Origin: Tannerellaceae bacterium
GTDB lineage: Bacteria > Bacteroidota > Bacteroidia > Bacteroidales > Tannerellaceae
DNA: 15,110 nt
Reading direction: 5' to 3'
Assembly: GCA_031273385.1 (NCBI GenBank)
Contig: JAISRY010000219.1
Span: forward strand, 1-15,110
The position numbers and the translations under genes are program-made. Below the pieces are notes generated by a model. That model did not search any database and was not told the DNA's origin. It saw only the letters and a list, made by a program, of their open reading frames with translations. How positions within the stretch are numbered: position 1 is the stretch's first letter; every line of letters starts with the position of its first letter. Of the stretch, positions 7,740 through 14,936 are shown piece after piece.

Positions 7740-8525
7740 ATGAAACTGATTGATACGCATAGCCATTTGTACCTGGAAGCGTTCGACGCGGACAGGCCGG
7801 AGCTGGTACGCCTGGCGCGGGAGTCGGGGATCGAAGCGTTGCTTTTGCCTAATGTCGACCTTTCCACCATCAGCCGTATGCACGCGTTGTGCGACCGTTA
7901 CCCCGGCTTTGCCTATCCTATGATGGGGCTGCATCCGACCAGTGTGGATCGCCATTATGCCGGCGCCCTCAGGATGACGGAACTTTTTCTGGGGCGGCGC
8001 AAGTATTGTGCGATCGGGGAGATCGGGATCGACCTGTATTGGGATAAAAGCTATTTAAAAGAGCAGAAGATTGTCTTTGAAGAGCAGTTGCGGTGGAGCA
8101 TCGCCCTGGATTTACCCGTCGCGATACATACAAGGGAGGCTTTTCCGGAGGTACTGGACAGCCTGCATAAAATCGGCGCGGAGAAGCTGAAAGGGGTTTT
8201 CCATAGCTTTTCGGGAGGGGAGGAGGAGTTGCGTGACGTGTTGAAGCTGCCGCATTTCAAGATCGGGGTCAGCGGCGTTGTGACATTCAAGCGTGCGAAA
8301 CTGGCGGAAATCCTGCCGTTGGCCGGTATCGGGGATATTGTATTGGAAACCGACGCGCCCTATTTGTCGCCCGCCCCTTACCGGGGGAAGCGGAACGAGC
8401 CTGTATATATATGGAAAACGGCCGAAAAAATCGCCGAAATATATCACCTGACGATCGAAGAAACGGTTGGCATAACGAGGGAAAATGCGGTTGCGTTGTT
8501 CGAAATGGCCGGCGAAAGGGTGTAA
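7740..8525 (+). CDS. TatD-family metal-dependent hydrolase (predicted DNase)
   Basis: TIM-barrel amidohydrolase-like protein of 261 aa, the normal size for the TatD/YcfH/YjjV family. Metal ligands are all visible: HSH at 7-9 (DTHSHLYL), E94 (GEIGIDLYWD), H130 (VAIHTREA), H155 (VFHSFSGG) and D205 (LETDAPYLSP). Characterised TatD proteins are 3'-5' exonucleases or DNA-repair/quality-control nucleases; the physiological substrate here is unknown. The ATG lies 5 bases after the prenyl synthase stop, so the pair is likely co-transcribed, although no functional link between them is evident. Confidence 0.94.
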   Translation: MKLIDTHSHLYLEAFDADRPELVRLARESGIEALLLPNVDLSTISRMHALCDRYPGFAYPMMGLHPTSVDRHYAGALRMTELFLGRRKYCAIGEIGIDLYWDKSYLKEQKIVFEEQLRWSIALDLPVAIHTREAFPEVLDSLHKIGAEKLKGVFHSFSGGEEELRDVLKLPHFKIGVSGVVTFKRAKLAEILPLAGIGDIVLETDAPYLSPAPYRGKRNEPVYIWKTAEKIAEIYHLTIEETVGITRENAVALFEMAGERV

Positions 8526-8570
8526 GCGCATTGAAATGAAGCAAAAAGGTTAGATTTGTGGGCTGAAAGA

Positions 8571-8600
8571 TTTGGATATGGGAATTTTTTCGTAATTTGC
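8571..8600 (+). promoter_or_regulatory. candidate promoter for tRNA-Ser
   Basis: TTTG at 8571-8574 and TAATTTGC at 8593-8600, separated by 18 bases, resemble the -33/-7 pair of Bacteroidetes promoters, with one base missing from the -7 consensus. It lies about 35 bases upstream of the tRNA. A second TAnnTTTG match, TAGATTTG, occurs at 8551-8558. Confidence 0.4.
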
Positions 8601-8634
8601 GCTCGTTTTTCCGAGGAGGCAAAAAGCTCGTTTG

Positions 8635-8722
8635 GGAGAGATGCTCGAGTGGTTGAAGAGGCACGCCTGGAAAGCGTGTATACGCCTAAAGTGTATCGCG
8701 GGTTCGAATCCCGCTCTCTCCG
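8635..8722 (+). tRNA. tRNA-Ser (anticodon GGA)
   Basis: 88 bases fold as a class II tRNA. The acceptor stem is GGAGAGA (8635-8641) with TCTCTCC (8715-8721) and G discriminator at 8722. The anticodon stem is CACGC/GCGTG with loop CTGGAAA, giving anticodon GGA, which reads the serine codons TCC and TCT. A long variable arm (TATACGCC...GTGTATC region) is typical for serine tRNA, and the T arm is GCGGG-TTCGAAT-CCCGC. The CCA end is not encoded. Confidence 0.96.
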
Positions 8723-8806
8723 CGGTTGGTGGTGAATGCCCTGAATTTAGCAAAACAAAAAAATATAATAATAAGAGAGTTATTAATCTTAAAAATTAGA
8801 CACACA

Positions 8807-9535
8807 ATGAAAAAGTTATTTGCAAAAACATTCTTGGGTTTGTGCGCCCTTGGATTCTCTGGTGTAGCATTTGCGCAGGAAGCTATCGTCGAAAGCGGTT
8901 TTCATCAGGCGTTAAAAGCAAAGTTTATTGAGGGTAGCGCCGAATTTATGAGCTTGCCCGCTATCACATTAGTACTTGGTTTGGCTTTCTGTTTGGAAAG
9001 GATTATTTACCTGAACCTGGCCGACACCAATGCCGACAAGCTTTTGTCGGGGATTGAAGACGCGTTGGACAAAGGAGACGTAGAAGGCGCTAAAGCTATT
9101 GCCCGTGAAACGAGAGGCCCTATCGCATCTATCGCTTATCAGGGATTGATGAGGATAGACCAGGGTGTTGATATCGTTGAAAAGTCGGTTGTTTCCTACG
9201 GGGGCGTACAGAGCGGATTGCTTGAGAGGAACCTTTCGTGGGTAACCCTGTTTATTGCCATGGCTCCCTCTTTGGGGTTCCTTGGGACGGTAGTGGGGAT
9301 GGTGATGGCTTTCGATAAGATCGAACAGGTGGGCGACATCAGCCCGACGGTTGTTGCCGGCGGTATGAAAGTGGCCTTGATTACCACCATCTTCGGGCTT
9401 ATCGTCGCCTTGATTCTTCAAGTATTTTACAACTACCTGTTGAGTAAGCTGGAATCTATCCTGAATAAGATGGAGGATGCTTCGATTACGTTGGTTGATA
9501 CGGTACTGAAATACTACGTGAAATTTAAAAAATAA
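8807..9535 (+). CDS. exbB: MotA/TolQ/ExbB proton channel family protein
   Basis: Inner-membrane component of the Ton energising complex, 242 aa. The N-terminus has a signal-like hydrophobic segment ending AFAQ (1-24), then three predicted membrane helices at about 48-68, 143-166 and 185-208. The conserved channel motif is AMAPSLGFLGTVVGMVMAF (151-169), and TVVAGGMKVALITTIFGLIVA matches the third helix of ExbB/TolQ. With ExbD it forms the proton channel that drives TonB. The frame is open back to 8726, but the ATG at 8807 gives the expected signal-like start and leaves the tRNA gene clear. It is the first gene of a four-gene unit with spacings of 8, 12 and 2 bases. No clear promoter is visible between the tRNA and this gene. 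Confidence 0.93.
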   Translation: MKKLFAKTFLGLCALGFSGVAFAQEAIVESGFHQALKAKFIEGSAEFMSLPAITLVLGLAFCLERIIYLNLADTNADKLLSGIEDALDKGDVEGAKAIARETRGPIASIAYQGLMRIDQGVDIVEKSVVSYGGVQSGLLERNLSWVTLFIAMAPSLGFLGTVVGMVMAFDKIEQVGDISPTVVAGGMKVALITTIFGLIVALILQVFYNYLLSKLESILNKMEDASITLVDTVLKYYVKFKK

Positions 9536-9543
9536 ATCAGGCT

Positions 9544-10020
9544 ATGGCTGTTACTAAAATAAGAAGATTATCAAGCTGGATCTTAATTGTATGCACGATC
9601 ATTACGCTGGCGGTATTGGGATTGTTCGTCTTTGGCGGCGACGAGCCGAAGTACAATGACGAGTTGTGGAATCCGACGTATACCGGCCTGTTGCTGAACT
9701 GGATCTATATTCTGTTCTTCCTGACCATTGCATCGACATTGATCTTTGCCGTCTGGCAGTTTGCATCCAAGTTTAAGACGAACCCCCGGGGGGCTGCTAT
9801 AGGCCTGGCCGTGATTGTGTTGTTTGCCGGCTTGCTGTACCTGACTTATGCTACCGGAAATGCGACGCCGCTGCCCCGTTTGAATGCTGAAGCCCAGGTA
9901 TACAACGTACCTTTCTGGCTGAAGATAACGGACATGTGGTTGTATTCGACCTATATCCTGACGGGGTTGGTTATTATTGCGATCCTGGTGGGAAGTGTGA
10001 AAAGGATTATAGACAAGTAA
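9544..10020 (+). CDS. conserved four-helix membrane protein between exbB and exbD, function unknown
   Basis: 158 aa, with four predicted membrane helices at about 11-30, 50-72, 84-102 and 132-152, a basic N-terminus (MAVTKIRRLS) and a short basic C-terminus (KRIIDK), both suggesting cytoplasmic ends. I do not recognise a named domain. Acidic and polar residues lie in the loop 31-45 (GGDEPKYNDELWNP) and in 103-125. It starts 8 bases after exbB and ends 12 bases before exbD, so it is co-expressed with the ExbB/ExbD channel and may be an accessory membrane subunit of it; that is inference from position. From general knowledge, Bacteroidetes exb operons commonly carry an uncharacterised membrane protein at this place. 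Confidence 0.85.
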   Translation: MAVTKIRRLSSWILIVCTIITLAVLGLFVFGGDEPKYNDELWNPTYTGLLLNWIYILFFLTIASTLIFAVWQFASKFKTNPRGAAIGLAVIVLFAGLLYLTYATGNATPLPRLNAEAQVYNVPFWLKITDMWLYSTYILTGLVIIAILVGSVKRIIDK

Positions 10021-10032
10021 AAAAAGAGCTAT

Positions 10033-10623
10033 ATGGCAAAGAAAAAGAAAAAGACTCCAGGTATAAATGGAACTTCATCTGCCGATATCGCTTTCATGTT
10101 GCTGCTGTTTTTTCTTTTGACATCTTCGATGGATACGGACAAGGGGTTGCCCAGGCGTTTACCCAATCCGGTACCGAAAGACCAGAAAGATAAAGAGGAT
10201 GTGGAAATCAAACAACGAAACCTTATGGTTGTCCTGATCAATTCGACAAACGAGGTGCAGTGCAACAATGAGATTATCGACATCAGGCAATTGAAAGACA
10301 AGGTGAAGGAGTTCGTGGAGAATGCGTACAACAACGAACACATGCCGGAGAAGATCGAAATGGATGTGCCCTTTTTTGGGAATATGCTGGTGACGAAAAA
10401 TCATATCATCTCCCTGCGTAACGACCGTGGGACGGAATACCAGGCGTATATAGATGTCCAGAACGAACTGGCCGCCGCATATAATGAGCTGAGGAACGAC
10501 GTTTCGAAAAAGAAATTCGGCAAATCATTCGCCGAATTGGATCAGGAGCAACAGGAGGCCGTGATGATGATCTATAAGCAAAAGATATCCGAAGCCGAGC
10601 CACGTAATTATGGAGGGAAATAA
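10033..10623 (+). CDS. exbD: ExbD/TolR-family biopolymer transport protein (first copy)
   Basis: Single-pass inner-membrane protein of the Ton motor, 196 aa. A lysine-rich cytoplasmic tail (AKKKKKT) leads into the transmembrane helix at about 17-36, SADIAFMLLLFFLLTSSM, with the proton-carrying aspartate conserved as D18. A large periplasmic domain follows (about 40-196), including an extended charged C-terminal part that is longer than in E. coli ExbD (about 141 aa in total). It forms one of two consecutive exbD genes in the unit; the second starts 2 bases after this stop. Paired ExbD proteins are usual in this phylum and may form mixed dimers inside the ExbB ring, which is inference. Confidence 0.92.
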   Translation: MAKKKKKTPGINGTSSADIAFMLLLFFLLTSSMDTDKGLPRRLPNPVPKDQKDKEDVEIKQRNLMVVLINSTNEVQCNNEIIDIRQLKDKVKEFVENAYNNEHMPEKIEMDVPFFGNMLVTKNHIISLRNDRGTEYQAYIDVQNELAAAYNELRNDVSKKKFGKSFAELDQEQQEAVMMIYKQKISEAEPRNYGGK

Positions 10624-10625
10624 GC

Positions 10626-11093
10626 ATGGGAAAGTTTAATAAAACGGGCGGCCGTGAAATGCCGGAACTGAATACTTCGTCGTTACCTGACTTGGTATTC
10701 GCCTTTTTGTTCTTTATTATGATGGTAACCTCCATGCGTGAAGTGACCCTTAAGGTGGTATTCAAGGCGCCGCAGGCGACGGAGCTTCAGAAATTGGAGA
10801 AAAAGTCGCTGATTACATTTGTTTATATCGGGCAGCCGGTGCCGGAGCTGAGAACACAGATGGGTTCGGAAACGCGTGTCCAGCTGAACGATCAGATCGC
10901 TGAAATTTCGGAGATACAGGATTATATCGCACAGGAGAAATCCAGTATGAAAGAGGAAGACCAGCCATTCATGACGGTGTCTATCAAGGCGGACTATGAA
11001 ACCAAGATGGGGATCGTGACGGATGTCAAGCAGGCGCTTCGTGAAGCATACGCATTAAAGATCAGTTATTCCGCAAAGCCGCGCATCAATTGA
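10626..11093 (+). CDS. exbD: ExbD/TolR-family biopolymer transport protein (second copy)
   Basis: 155 aa, a second ExbD. Basic cytoplasmic tail, then TSSLPDLVFAFLFFIMMVTSM (from T17) forming the single membrane helix, with the essential aspartate at D22. The periplasmic domain (about 40-155) ends with TDVKQALREAYALKISYSA, matching the ExbD C-terminal helix-strand pattern. Only moderately similar to the first copy, so the duplication is old. It is the last gene of the exb unit; a terminator follows about 25 bases after the stop. Confidence 0.92.
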   Translation: MGKFNKTGGREMPELNTSSLPDLVFAFLFFIMMVTSMREVTLKVVFKAPQATELQKLEKKSLITFVYIGQPVPELRTQMGSETRVQLNDQIAEISEIQDYIAQEKSSMKEEDQPFMTVSIKADYETKMGIVTDVKQALREAYALKISYSAKPRIN

Positions 11094-11116
11094 TGTGACA
11101 GGTTAATAATGAAGAA

Positions 11117-11148
11117 GAGGGCGTCCCCAAAAGGGATGCCTTTTTTTG
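11117..11148 (+). terminator. rho-independent terminator after the exb operon
   Basis: Stem GGGCGTCCC (11119-11127) with GGGATGCCT (11133-11141), 9 pairs including two G-U wobbles, loop CAAAA, followed by a run of seven T at 11141-11147. Confidence 0.8.
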
Positions 11149-11209
11149 TTTTTAGACCTCGCTTTTACATTTTTTATCCGTCCGGGGGCGCTTTTTAAAG
11201 ATAAAGGTG

Positions 11210-11217
11210 TAACTTTG
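11210..11217 (+). promoter_or_regulatory. probable promoter -7 element for the glycoside hydrolase gene
   Basis: TAACTTTG matches TAnnTTTG fully and lies 27 bases before the ATG at 11245, giving a leader of about 20 bases. The -33 region around 11190 has a T-rich stretch but no exact TTTG. Confidence 0.5.
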
Positions 11218-11244
11218 TCGTCATATCACGATTAGAATAATCTC

Positions 11245-12768
11245 ATGCATCTGAAATACAAATATGTCTTTATCATTTCATTGTGTTGTTTAATGACAGG
11301 TTGCTCAACAACCCGTGATCTTTATACAAGCAGGGGCGGAAAAACGAAACGTGCGTTTCGAGGCGCTTGGATTCAAACGGTTTTTCAGGAGGAATACAGG
11401 AAGATGACGCCTGCGGCGTTGAAACTGGAACTCGTTCGCCGGCTCGATACGTTGCAGGCGTGCGGGATTAATGCGGTTATTTTTCAGGTACGGCCTGAGG
11501 CGGACGCTTTTTACAAGTCGGCGATCGAGCCTTGGAGCCGCTTTTATACGGGTAGGCAGGGGGTGGCTCCGGAGGGGGATTTCGATGTGATGAAGTTCCT
11601 TATTGCGGCGTGCCATAAGCGGAATATGGAGTTTCATGCCTGGCTGAATCCGTACCGCGCGGCGGCTTCGGCGAATATGGAGTTTGCCGGATCGCACCTT
11701 TACCGTACCTGTCCCGAGCGGTTTGTGAGGTATAATAATCAGATTCTTTTTGACCCGGGGATTCCGGAGAACCGGCGGCATATCTGTCGCGTCGTCCGCG
11801 ATATCGTCAGTCGCTATGATGTGGACGCTATCCACATGGACGACTATTTTTATCCCTACCCGGTGGCCGGCGCGCCTTTTCCCGACGACAAAAGTTTCCA
11901 CCGGTATGGGCTGACGAAAGGGTATACGGAAGAGATGCGCGGCGAGTGGAGGCGGGAGAATGTCAACACGCTGGTCAGGGAGCTGAAGCAGGCGATTGTG
12001 CTGGAGAAGCCTTGGGTCAGGTTTGGGATCAGTCCCTTCGGGATTTACCGGAACCGGAAGAGTACGCCCGACGGGTCGGGGAGCGAGACGAACGGGCTTC
12101 AGAACTATGACGACCTGTATGCCGACATCCTTTATTGGATCGAAGAGGGATGGATTGATTATACGATTCCGCAGATTTATTGGGAGATCGGGCATCAGGC
12201 CGCCGACTATGCCGTTTTGACGAAATGGTGGAGCAGGCATACGGGGAAAGGGCACCTGTATATCGGCCAGGATGTCGCCCGTACCATGAAAGCCGGCCAA
12301 CTAACGGAGAAGATGGCTTTTGCCCGGCGTTTCCCGCGCATCGACGGCCACTGCTTCTGGCCGGCCAACGAGCTGTTGTGGAACAATACGGGCGTTGCGG
12401 ACAGTTTGAAACGGCATTACCACCGCTATCCGGCCTTGATCCCCCCCTACGCCGCGATGCACCGCAAGCGGCCGGCAGAGGTGAAAGGCCTTAGGGTGGA
12501 GCGGACGGCGGAGGGGCGGCGGCTGTCCTGGGAAGCGGGGCAAAGCGCGGAGGATCCGGAGCTGGCGGCCTATTTTGTGGTGTACCGCTTCGGGAAGAGG
12601 GGGCGGTTAGACCTGGACGACCCGGCGCATATCCTGGCCGTCACGCGCGCGACGTCGTACGCGTTGCCGGCAGAGGGGGAGAAAGAGACGTTCCGCTACG
12701 TGGTGACGGCGGTAGACCGCTTCCATAACGAAAGCAAAAAGGGGAGAAAGATAAAGGTGAAACCGTAA
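11245..12768 (+). CDS. family-10-like glycoside hydrolase lipoprotein (GHL10/DUF187, YngK-like)
   Basis: Predicted surface or periplasmic lipoprotein of 507 aa. The signal peptide ends in LMTGC, so C20 is the likely lipidated residue. Residues about 37-360 form a TIM-barrel glycoside-hydrolase-like domain with the family pattern RGAWIQTV (39-46), GINAVIFQVRPEADAFY (74-90), FHAWLNPYRA (130-139), the acidic motif IHMDDYFYPYP (196-206, likely catalytic region), GISPFGIYRN (261-270) and DYTIPQIYWEIGH (305-317). A C-terminal fibronectin-III-like domain (about 410-507, RPAEVKGLRVE to VTAVDRFHN) follows. The substrate is unknown; relatives have been linked to peptidoglycan or other glycans, which I cannot decide here. 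An AraC-type regulator starts 9 bases after its stop, suggesting co-transcription. Confidence 0.92.
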   Translation: MHLKYKYVFIISLCCLMTGCSTTRDLYTSRGGKTKRAFRGAWIQTVFQEEYRKMTPAALKLELVRRLDTLQACGINAVIFQVRPEADAFYKSAIEPWSRFYTGRQGVAPEGDFDVMKFLIAACHKRNMEFHAWLNPYRAAASANMEFAGSHLYRTCPERFVRYNNQILFDPGIPENRRHICRVVRDIVSRYDVDAIHMDDYFYPYPVAGAPFPDDKSFHRYGLTKGYTEEMRGEWRRENVNTLVRELKQAIVLEKPWVRFGISPFGIYRNRKSTPDGSGSETNGLQNYDDLYADILYWIEEGWIDYTIPQIYWEIGHQAADYAVLTKWWSRHTGKGHLYIGQDVARTMKAGQLTEKMAFARRFPRIDGHCFWPANELLWNNTGVADSLKRHYHRYPALIPPYAAMHRKRPAEVKGLRVERTAEGRRLSWEAGQSAEDPELAAYFVVYRFGKRGRLDLDDPAHILAVTRATSYALPAEGEKETFRYVVTAVDRFHNESKKGRKIKVKP

Positions 12769-12777
12769 GGAGGGCTT

Positions 12778-13614
12778 ATGTTTGACGAGAGATGTAGCAA
12801 ATATACCGATTGCGCCTCCTGCGAACATTTCCAGAAGGACACATTCAAGCACCGGTCGTTCCCGCGGGGGCTCTTTATCCCCAAGGAGCGCTGTTCGCAA
12901 AACATCATCTATTTTATACTGAAAGGCGAGGTGTGGGTCAACAGTGACGAGCACCCCGACGCCATCCTCCGCGAGGGGGAATTTTTCATCCAACCGGCCG
13001 GTTCGAGCGTCGAGTTCCGCATCCATACGCCGACGGAATCCATCCTCTACCTTTTCGATCATTTGCAAAACGTTTGCGGCGCCCGTTTCCAGAACGGGTT
13101 GAACGCCGTCGGGGAGCTGCCCGACCATCCGTCGGTCATGACGGCCTGTGCGCCGGTGCGCCATTTTTTGGAGGGGATGAAGCTGGCGCTCAGCGACGAC
13201 ATGTTGTGCGCCGGATACCTGCAGGCCAAGCGCACGGAGCTTTTCTACCTCCTGAATTGCTATTATACCCTGTCGGAATTGCTGGCGTTCTATTCTCCGG
13301 TGTACAGTTATATCCGCAGTTTTCGTTACTTCGTGATGAATAATTACCGGCATGTAAAGGATGTGGAGGCGTTTGCTCGGCTGGGGGGTTATTCCGTTCC
13401 TACGTTCCGGCGGACTTTTCGTGAGACGTTCGGCGAACCGGCCTATCAGTGGATGTTGAAGCAGAAGCGGCAGGGGATTTATGCCGACTTGATGGCGGGT
13501 GAGATGACCATCACAGAGATCTGTGGAAAATATGGTTTTGAGTCGTTGGCTAACTTTTCGCATTTTTGCAGGGCGAACTTCGGCAAATCCCCACGCGCCT
13601 TGCGTGCGGAATGA
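12778..13614 (+). CDS. AraC-family transcriptional regulator with N-terminal cysteine cluster
   Basis: 278 aa DNA-binding regulator. The C-terminal AraC domain has two helix-turn-helix units, about 193-219 (VEAFARLGGYSVPTFRRTF) and 243-276 (TITEICGKYGFESLANFSHF, then ANFGKSP, the family signature). The N-terminal part (about 25-100) has a cupin-like effector-domain pattern (YFILKGEVWVNSD, LREGEFFIQPAGSSVEF). The extreme N-terminus has three cysteines at C6, C12 and C15 that could bind a metal or be redox-active; this is inference. The ATG is preceded by a strong AAGGAGGG sequence 3 bases upstream, unusual in a phylum where Shine-Dalgarno motifs are weak. It follows the glycoside hydrolase by 9 bases and converges on the DUF3868 gene with a 21-base gap. 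Targets are unknown; both neighbours are candidates. Confidence 0.92.
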   Translation: MFDERCSKYTDCASCEHFQKDTFKHRSFPRGLFIPKERCSQNIIYFILKGEVWVNSDEHPDAILREGEFFIQPAGSSVEFRIHTPTESILYLFDHLQNVCGARFQNGLNAVGELPDHPSVMTACAPVRHFLEGMKLALSDDMLCAGYLQAKRTELFYLLNCYYTLSELLAFYSPVYSYIRSFRYFVMNNYRHVKDVEAFARLGGYSVPTFRRTFRETFGEPAYQWMLKQKRQGIYADLMAGEMTITEICGKYGFESLANFSHFCRANFGKSPRALRAE

Positions 13615-13635
13615 GCGGCTGCGGCATTGCGCCGG

Positions 13636-14175
13636 TTATTTCTTCCGGATAAAGCGGGAGATTCCGGAGGGTTTCGCTTTCTTGATCTTCAAGGATTTTT
13701 CCAGCACGTCTTCGTTGACCACGATCGGCATATCCTTGTAATTGACCATTTCGCCGATCAGGATCAGTTCGGCGTTATCCATCCACGACCGGTAGGGGAT
13801 AGAGATGGAGTAGGGGGCGCACTGTATCAGCTCCGGGTCGTTTTTCAGAACGGCATACGCCCCTGCTTCGGCCATCTCTTTTCCCTGAAAGACGACACGC
13901 CTTTTGTGCATCTTCCGCTTATTTCCTCCATGGATCACCACCGGTTTCAGCCGGATGGATTCCCGTCCTTTCCTTAGCATGGGCGTCAGCGTCAGGCTTT
14001 CGTAGCGGGGGATGTAGATGTTGCTGATATGTATTTCCATATCGAGCGTCAACGCTTTCCCTTTCAGTTCAGCCTGGTTTAACCTCACGCCCACCTTTCC
14101 CTCGTCCGGCGGCGCCAGGAAAGCCAGCGGCGTCGACATCAGGAAAAACAAGCTTAGACATACGATTTTCCTCAT
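13636..14175 (-). CDS. short DUF3868-like secreted protein
   Basis: 179 aa with a signal peptide (about 1-20, CLSLFFLMSTPLAFLA). The body resembles the N-terminal DUF3868 domain: LTLDMEIHIS, LTLTPMLRKGRESIRLKPVVIHG, then NKRKMHKRRVVF and APYSISIPYRSWMDNAELIL (120-139). As I know the family, DUF3868 is normally followed by an OmpA-like peptidoglycan-binding domain in a protein of 400 or more residues; here the protein ends after the domain with a lysine/arginine-rich tail (KIKKAKPS, RFIRKK). It therefore looks like a stand-alone, naturally short version, with no sign of a frameshift in the sequence available. It begins 4 bases after the stop of the DUF3575 gene, so the two are one transcription unit. 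Function unknown; an outer-membrane or fimbria-assembly role is inferred only from the family's usual company. Confidence 0.78.
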   Translation of the reverse strand: MRKIVCLSLFFLMSTPLAFLAPPDEGKVGVRLNQAELKGKALTLDMEIHISNIYIPRYESLTLTPMLRKGRESIRLKPVVIHGGNKRKMHKRRVVFQGKEMAEAGAYAVLKNDPELIQCAPYSISIPYRSWMDNAELILIGEMVNYKDMPIVVNEDVLEKSLKIKKAKPSGISRFIRKK

Positions 14176-14179
14176 AGCG

Positions 14180-14743
14180 CTAAAATATAATATATACTAT
14201 ACTAAGCCCCACCTTGGTAGGGCCAAAATAACTTCTCGCATACCTCCCGTTTTCCGATTCTTTGGTGACGGGATTGGTTTTGTCATACTCGAAATGCAGG
14301 AAACCGACACCCGCCGTAAGCTCAATGTTGAGGCGCGGCGTCACATAGATGTGATATCCGTAGGAGAGGCCGGCGCCGTAGGCCAACCCGTCATACGCAC
14401 AGCTCCGCTTCATATCAAAAATGGGGAGGTCAAGACGGGAGATCGAGTAATTGGCATAGATTCCGTGCACTCCGAAGAAGTGCCCGTTAAACGTTTCGTG
14501 TGTCCAGTAGCGAACTTCGGGCTGAATCATCCAGTGCTGCCATGATTTCTGCTCCACCACATCCCATCCGTTGTAGTTGCCGGACAGGTCTACCGACAGT
14601 TTCCGGGAGACTGCGAACTCCGCTCCAACATTTACCGTCGCAGTTGCATCATAGGCCAGATTAGTTTTTATCGCCGCCTTTTGCGTATAGCCCGTCAGTA
14701 TGGCACATACCGTAAAAATGAGCGTTAACCGTATCTTCTTCAT
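14180..14743 (-). CDS. DUF3575 domain protein, predicted outer-membrane protein
   Basis: 187 aa with a signal peptide (about 1-20, LTLIFTVCAILTGYT, before Q21). The mature start KTNLAYDATATVNVGAEFAV (26-45) followed by KLSVDLSGNYNGW is the signature of DUF3575. The rest has WMIQPEVRYW, FFGVHGIYANYSI, LAYGAGLSYGYHIYV and a terminal aromatic residue F, as expected of a small outer-membrane beta-barrel. The family often sits next to DUF3868 and fimbrillin genes in Bacteroidales, where it is thought to belong to fimbria/surface-adhesin loci; no fimbrillin or Mfa/FimB gene is in this window. It heads a two-gene unit with the short DUF3868 gene and has a good promoter match upstream. Confidence 0.85.
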   Translation of the reverse strand: MKKIRLTLIFTVCAILTGYTQKAAIKTNLAYDATATVNVGAEFAVSRKLSVDLSGNYNGWDVVEQKSWQHWMIQPEVRYWTHETFNGHFFGVHGIYANYSISRLDLPIFDMKRSCAYDGLAYGAGLSYGYHIYVTPRLNIELTAGVGFLHFEYDKTNPVTKESENGRYARSYFGPTKVGLSIVYIIF

Positions 14744-14777
14744 TCACGTACTGTGTTAGATAATTACATCAATCGTA

Positions 14778-14808
14778 CAAATATAAAACTATCAAACTGC
14801 ACTCGCAA
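14778..14808 (-). promoter_or_regulatory. probable promoter for the DUF3575-DUF3868 unit
   Basis: On the minus strand TATATTTG (14785-14778) fits the -7 consensus TAnnTTTG, with TTG of a -33 box at 14808-14806 and a 20-base spacer. The predicted start near 14771 leaves a leader of about 27 bases before the ATG at 14743. Confidence 0.55.
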
Positions 14809-14813
14809 TGGCT

Positions 14814-14871
14814 AAAATGGCAAAACCGGCTTTTGTTGAAAACTTCTCGAAAGCCCTTTTCCGGCCATTTT
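14814..14871. repeat. nested inverted repeats upstream of the DUF3575 promoter
   Basis: Outer arms AAAATGGC (14814-14821) and GCCATTTT (14864-14871) enclose inner arms GGCTTT (14828-14833) and AAAGCC (14850-14855). The structure starts just upstream of the -33 box at 14806-14808. It could be a protein-binding region or the terminator of an unseen transcript; there is no convincing T run. Confidence 0.45.
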
Positions 14872-14936
14872 TCCCCCTCGGACGGAAGCGAAAAATGAAC
14901 CTCCTGACTTGCATAAAGTTACGACCCCATTCCGGC

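Noticed and set aside
8726..8806. Upstream extension of exbB to 8726
   Set aside because: The added residues do not look like an ExbB N-terminus; the ATG at 8807 is followed by a signal-like segment and is the better start.
11305..12300. Minus-strand frame of 331 codons
   Set aside because: Antisense to the glycoside hydrolase lipoprotein, which has full family motifs; the antisense product is arginine/proline-rich and has no domain.
12607..13563. Minus-strand frame of 318 codons
   Set aside because: Antisense to the AraC regulator, which shows both helix-turn-helix motifs; a shadow of GC-rich coding.
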